Under the pieces are notes generated by a model, which ran no database searches, was not told the DNA's origin, and saw only the letters and a program-made list of their open reading frames with translations. DNA of 9,657 nucleotides from an uncultured Johnsonella sp. (GTDB lineage Bacteria; Bacillota; Clostridia; Lachnospirales; Lachnospiraceae): positions 1-9,657 of the forward strand of contig CAJPUK010000089.1 of assembly GCA_905373785.1 (NCBI GenBank), given 5' to 3'. Positions 7,090 through 9,657 of this stretch are shown piece after piece. The translations under genes and the position numbers were made by a program. Every line of letters begins with the position of its first letter. Positions within the stretch are counted from its first letter, which is position 1.

Positions 7090-8676
7090 TTAATCCAATA
7101 TATTTAATATTTTTGCGGGACTTCTGTAATTTGCCGGGGATATCGTTATTCCGGTTCTTGCGTTACTTGAATGAATTATCTTGCCGTCTCCTATATAGAT
7201 ACCTACGTGATTGATTGTATCTTCACTTGCATAGAAAATCAAATCACCCTTTCTTAAACTGCCCTCATCTATTGTGCTCCCTGAAGCATTGGCTTGACTT
7301 CTTGAATCTCTGCCTATGCTGTAACCGAATTTTGAATACACCTGCATAGTAAATCCTGAACAATCACAACCTTCCGTCAGACTTGTTCCGCCGTATTTAT
7401 AAGGATTTCCTAAAAACTGCTTTGCATAAGCTACTATAGCATCTCTTTCATCTCCTCCGGCAGGAACTGTAGCCGCCTTGGTTTCTTTCTTAGGCTTGGC
7501 AGTTTCTGCCTCCTTCTTGGCAGTTTCTTTTGCAGTACTTTCTTTTGCAGTACTTTCTTTTGTACTTTTTTCTACAGTAGTATTATCTGCCGGTTTGCTT
7601 TCCTTGGCAGTTGTTTCTTTCGGCTTTGTCTGTGCAGTACTTGTCACAGTTTCTTTTTTAGTACTTTCTTTTTTACCGCTTTCTTTTGTTATATTTTCTT
7701 CTGTTTTTGATTCTTTTTTCGTACTTTCTTTCTTCTCAGTCTCTTTCTTTGTAGTTTCTTTTACAGTACTTTCTTTTACACTCTCACTATTTTTAGATTC
7801 ACTTACCAAAGCAAGCTGAGTAGAACTTTCTTTGGCTCTATCACTTTCAAGTTTGGCTATGGCATCCTCTGCCTCCTTCTCCCTTTGCTTTTTCTCAGCC
7901 AGCATAGTATTTTCTTCTTCTATTGATATAGCCTCATTAAACTTAGTATCAACACTTATATAATCCTTAAATGCATAGCCTACCAAGTCATCATCCACCT
8001 GTAGTTTCAAAAAATCTCCCTCTTCCCCGATTACACTATAGGTAGCACCCTTGGAAAGAAGTGTAAGTGTCCTTGCATCTATGTCCGGATTTGACCTAAG
8101 TCTCAGATTATCGGTATTTATTATAGTTGCAAAACTGTGAGTGATCTCACTGTCATCAAGCCCAAGTTCTTCCTTACCAAGCACTTGAGCGGCTCTTATG
8201 TAAGCAGTAAGGCTTCCTGAACTTACCTTATACCATTTATCATTATTAACGCTCGTTGTTTCAAGTACTTTTGCTACGGAATTTTTATATAACTTTCCCA
8301 GTATTTTAGAGTTTGTATCAGGCGACTCATACAAGTTTTCATAATCATTGGCATATGCCAGCACCAAGTCATTATAATCAGGATTTTCAATAAGTCTTAA
8401 ACTTTCCTTTTCCTCTACCTCTCTTACAAATTCATTAACATGATTGAGTGCAAATTCATCATCCCAACCTGAGCTTGAAGCTTTCCTAAGTGACTTTACC
8501 AATTCTTCCTCAGGACTTATATTTCTTGCATAAAAATTATTAAGTGCCACAGACATACCCGATACACTGGCACTTACTTCAAGATTCATATCCGCATAGG
8601 CTCTGACTTTATTTACAAATATTAATATAATAAGAATTATTAAAAATTTACCAATCTTTTTCATACTCTTTTTCAC
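7090..8676 (-). CDS. Secreted SH3-domain NlpC/P60 peptidoglycan hydrolase
   Basis: The 528-aa product has a signal peptide (hydrophobic 10-21, likely cut after AYA at 26-28), two bacterial SH3-like domains (about 105-165 and 180-243) for wall binding, a charged helical stretch (about 250-285), a Lys/Glu/Ser/Thr-rich repeat linker (about 295-402), and a C-terminal NlpC/P60 domain (about 408-528). The catalytic Cys439 lies in CDCSGF, His490 in NHVGIY, and the third polar residue is probably His502 in IIHSS. NlpC/P60 enzymes cut peptide cross-links or stems in peptidoglycan, often D-Glu/diamino acid bonds. The first codon is GTG at 8676; an in-frame ATG at 8664 is an alternative that still leaves a full signal peptide, and neither has a strong ribosome site. 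Its stop lies 12 bases before the barnase-like gene. Confidence 0.93.
   Translation of the reverse strand: MKKSMKKIGKFLIILIILIFVNKVRAYADMNLEVSASVSGMSVALNNFYARNISPEEELVKSLRKASSSGWDDEFALNHVNEFVREVEEKESLRLIENPDYNDLVLAYANDYENLYESPDTNSKILGKLYKNSVAKVLETTSVNNDKWYKVSSGSLTAYIRAAQVLGKEELGLDDSEITHSFATIINTDNLRLRSNPDIDARTLTLLSKGATYSVIGEEGDFLKLQVDDDLVGYAFKDYISVDTKFNEAISIEEENTMLAEKKQREKEAEDAIAKLESDRAKESSTQLALVSESKNSESVKESTVKETTKKETEKKESTKKESKTEENITKESGKKESTKKETVTSTAQTKPKETTAKESKPADNTTVEKSTKESTAKESTAKETAKKEAETAKPKKETKAATVPAGGDERDAIVAYAKQFLGNPYKYGGTSLTEGCDCSGFTMQVYSKFGYSIGRDSRSQANASGSTIDEGSLRKGDLIFYASEDTINHVGIYIGDGKIIHSSNARTGITISPANYRSPAKILNILD
7477..7779 (-). repeat. Low-complexity KES/KET repeat coding region
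   Basis: This part of the hydrolase gene encodes about 100 residues made of repeats such as KEST, KETT and TAKES. At DNA level, TTTCTTTTGCAGTAC is repeated exactly in tandem at 7524-7538 and 7539-7553, with a shortened third copy to 7565. In-frame 15-bp units can be gained or lost without a frameshift, changing linker length between the wall-binding and catalytic domains. Confidence 0.8.
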
Positions 8677-8726
8677 ACACTTCTTAAACTTAAATCTATA
8701 ATAACTTTACAAAATCAATATAGCAG

Positions 8727-8755
8727 AGTATAACAAAATATATATCTTAAAACAA
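8727..8755 (-). promoter_or_regulatory. Candidate promoter for the hydrolase-RNase unit
   Basis: On the minus strand TTGTTT (8750-8755) and TATACT (8727-8732) are separated by exactly 17 bp, and the -10 box is one mismatch from consensus. It would start transcription about 45 nt before the hydrolase start. The region is shared with the divergent reductase gene. Confidence 0.5.
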
Positions 8756-8795
8756 TTACCTTTATATTATCGTAATAGGCTATGAAAGGAATTTT

Positions 8796-9530
8796 ATGAA
8801 AGTAAATAAAACTGTACTTATAACAGGTGCCTCAAGAGGTATAGGAAGAGCTGTAGCACTTAAGTTCGCCTCACAAAATTATAAGTTATGTATAAATTGT
8901 AAAACCAACAAAAATTTATTGGAAAAACTCAGGTTGGAACTTCTTGATATGGGTGCTGATTGCATATGCTTTGTTGGGGATATATCTGATTATAATGCTG
9001 CCAAAGAAATGTATGAACTGATATATAAGAATTTTAACAGTTTAGATGTACTGGTTAACAATGCAGGTATTTCTCATATAGGACTGCTGCAAGATATGAG
9101 TTTTGATGAATGGAATTATGTGATCTCATCCAATCTTAATTCTGTATTTAACTGTTCAAAATTAGCCATAGAGGCTATGCTTAAAAACAAGTTCGGTAAA
9201 ATTATTAATATTTCATCAGTATGGGGAAATGTAGGAGCCTCATGCGAAGTTGCTTATTCAAGCAGCAAGGGTGCTGTTAATTCCTTTACCAAAGCCTTGG
9301 CTAAGGAGCTTGCACCAAGTAATATTCAAGTAAATGCAATAGCCTGCGGAATGATAGACACTGACATGAATTCATCTTTTGATGAGAATGAAAAAGAGGA
9401 TATTATAAATTCAATACCTGCCATACGTATAGGGAGGGCAGATGAGGTCGCCGACCTCGTTTATTACCTTGCAGGTGCCCCTTCTTATATAAACGGACAG
9501 ATAATAGGGGTGGACGGAGCATGGATATGA
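8796..9530 (+). CDS. SDR-family oxidoreductase, FabG-like, probably the YmfI-type EF-P 5-aminopentanone reductase
   Basis: This 244-aa protein is a classical short-chain dehydrogenase/reductase, NAD(P)H-dependent and cytosolic. Seen: cofactor motif TGASRGIG (10-17), NNAG (88-91), active-site Asn113, Ser141, Tyr154 and Lys158 (YSSSK), and the usual VDGAWI end. Domain fold and length are complete. Family annotation by default would be 3-oxoacyl-ACP reductase (FabG). However the segment ISSVWGNVGASCEVAYSSSKGAVNSFTKALAKEL, read here at 139-172, resembles my recollection of the Firmicute YmfI group, which reduces a 5-aminopentanone group on elongation factor P. It also stands alone, without fatty-acid synthesis genes beside it. 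The start ATG follows AAAGGA with 6-nt spacing. It is divergent from the hydrolase gene. SDR assignment is certain; the substrate is inference. Confidence 0.85.
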   Translation: MKVNKTVLITGASRGIGRAVALKFASQNYKLCINCKTNKNLLEKLRLELLDMGADCICFVGDISDYNAAKEMYELIYKNFNSLDVLVNNAGISHIGLLQDMSFDEWNYVISSNLNSVFNCSKLAIEAMLKNKFGKIINISSVWGNVGASCEVAYSSSKGAVNSFTKALAKELAPSNIQVNAIACGMIDTDMNSSFDENEKEDIINSIPAIRIGRADEVADLVYYLAGAPSYINGQIIGVDGAWI

Positions 9531-9552
9531 TTTGTCGGGGAGTTGGTAACAT

Positions 9553-9590
9553 AAACAATAGCCAGAAACACAAACAGTAGTCAGTAACGA
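9553..9590. repeat. Two tandem 19-bp direct repeats
   Basis: AAACAATAGCCAGAAACAC (9553-9571) is followed directly by AAACAGTAGTCAGTAACGA (9572-9590), matching at 14 of 19 positions. A further CAGAAACAC, as at the end of the first copy, recurs at 9610-9618. The block is framed by GGGAGT (9538-9543) and its complement ACTCCC (9617-9622). No gene is supported between 9531 and 9657. Confidence 0.5.
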
Positions 9591-9657
9591 TTGCACGGCA
9601 ACAATTAAACAGAAACACTCCCTATTTCAATCATACTCGCAGTACTGTTAATAAAGT

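Noticed and set aside
7478..7819. Open frame of 113 aa on the plus strand opposite the hydrolase linker
   Set aside because: It is the antisense of the KES/KET repeats; its Ser/Val/Phe-rich product only mirrors the repeat and has no ribosome site of its own.
9403..9618. Minus-strand frames of 71 and 61 aa overlapping the end of the reductase gene
   Set aside because: They lie mostly antisense to the conserved SDR C-terminus, run into a repeat block, and have no recognisable domain.

Overview
The window looks like chromosome from a low-GC Gram-positive anaerobe of the Clostridia, most likely a Lachnospiraceae member (oral or gut type). The basis is AT-rich sequence, AGGAG-type ribosome sites, gene families typical of that group (FNT channel, SH3/NlpC wall hydrolase, YmfI-like SDR, a recJ/apt cluster) and the residue-level look of the proteins. 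Genus is not resolvable from the sequence alone.

Layout. (1) Bases 1-777 (+) carry the 3' part of a formate/nitrite-type channel; its start lies before the window. (2) Bases 778-1074, between convergent genes, hold a MITE-like element of about 245 bp with 17-bp perfect terminal inverted repeats and two internal hairpins. (3) Bases 1075-5930 (-) are a packed housekeeping run transcribed right to left: recJ, glyA, apt, cbiD (DNA repair, one-carbon metabolism, purine salvage, cobalamin synthesis). (4) Bases 5917-8676 (-) hold, in transcription order, an exported SH3-NlpC/P60 wall hydrolase, a membrane-anchored barnase-type ribonuclease and a barstar-type inhibitor whose stop overlaps the recJ start. 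(5) On the other side of a divergent promoter region is a FabG/YmfI-like reductase (+), followed by short 19-bp direct repeats up to the window edge.

The most interesting part is region 4. The 215-aa protein aligns without gaps to barnase over its last 110 residues and keeps all catalytic positions (Lys132, Glu178, Arg188, Arg192, His207), but it sits behind a membrane anchor and an acidic Ser/Glu-rich linker. The 89-aa protein downstream is a barstar homologue with conservative changes at the known contact positions, matching a change in the nuclease (barnase Arg59 is Tyr here). The nuclease gene is tightly coupled to a secreted peptidoglycan hydrolase gene. The inhibitor lies 243 bp further on, behind a leader with two operator-like palindromes, a candidate promoter and a run of nine G residues that could slip. 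This suggests a chromosomal surface-RNase/immunity module in which the inhibitor has its own control and is read into recJ. Its biological role is inference.
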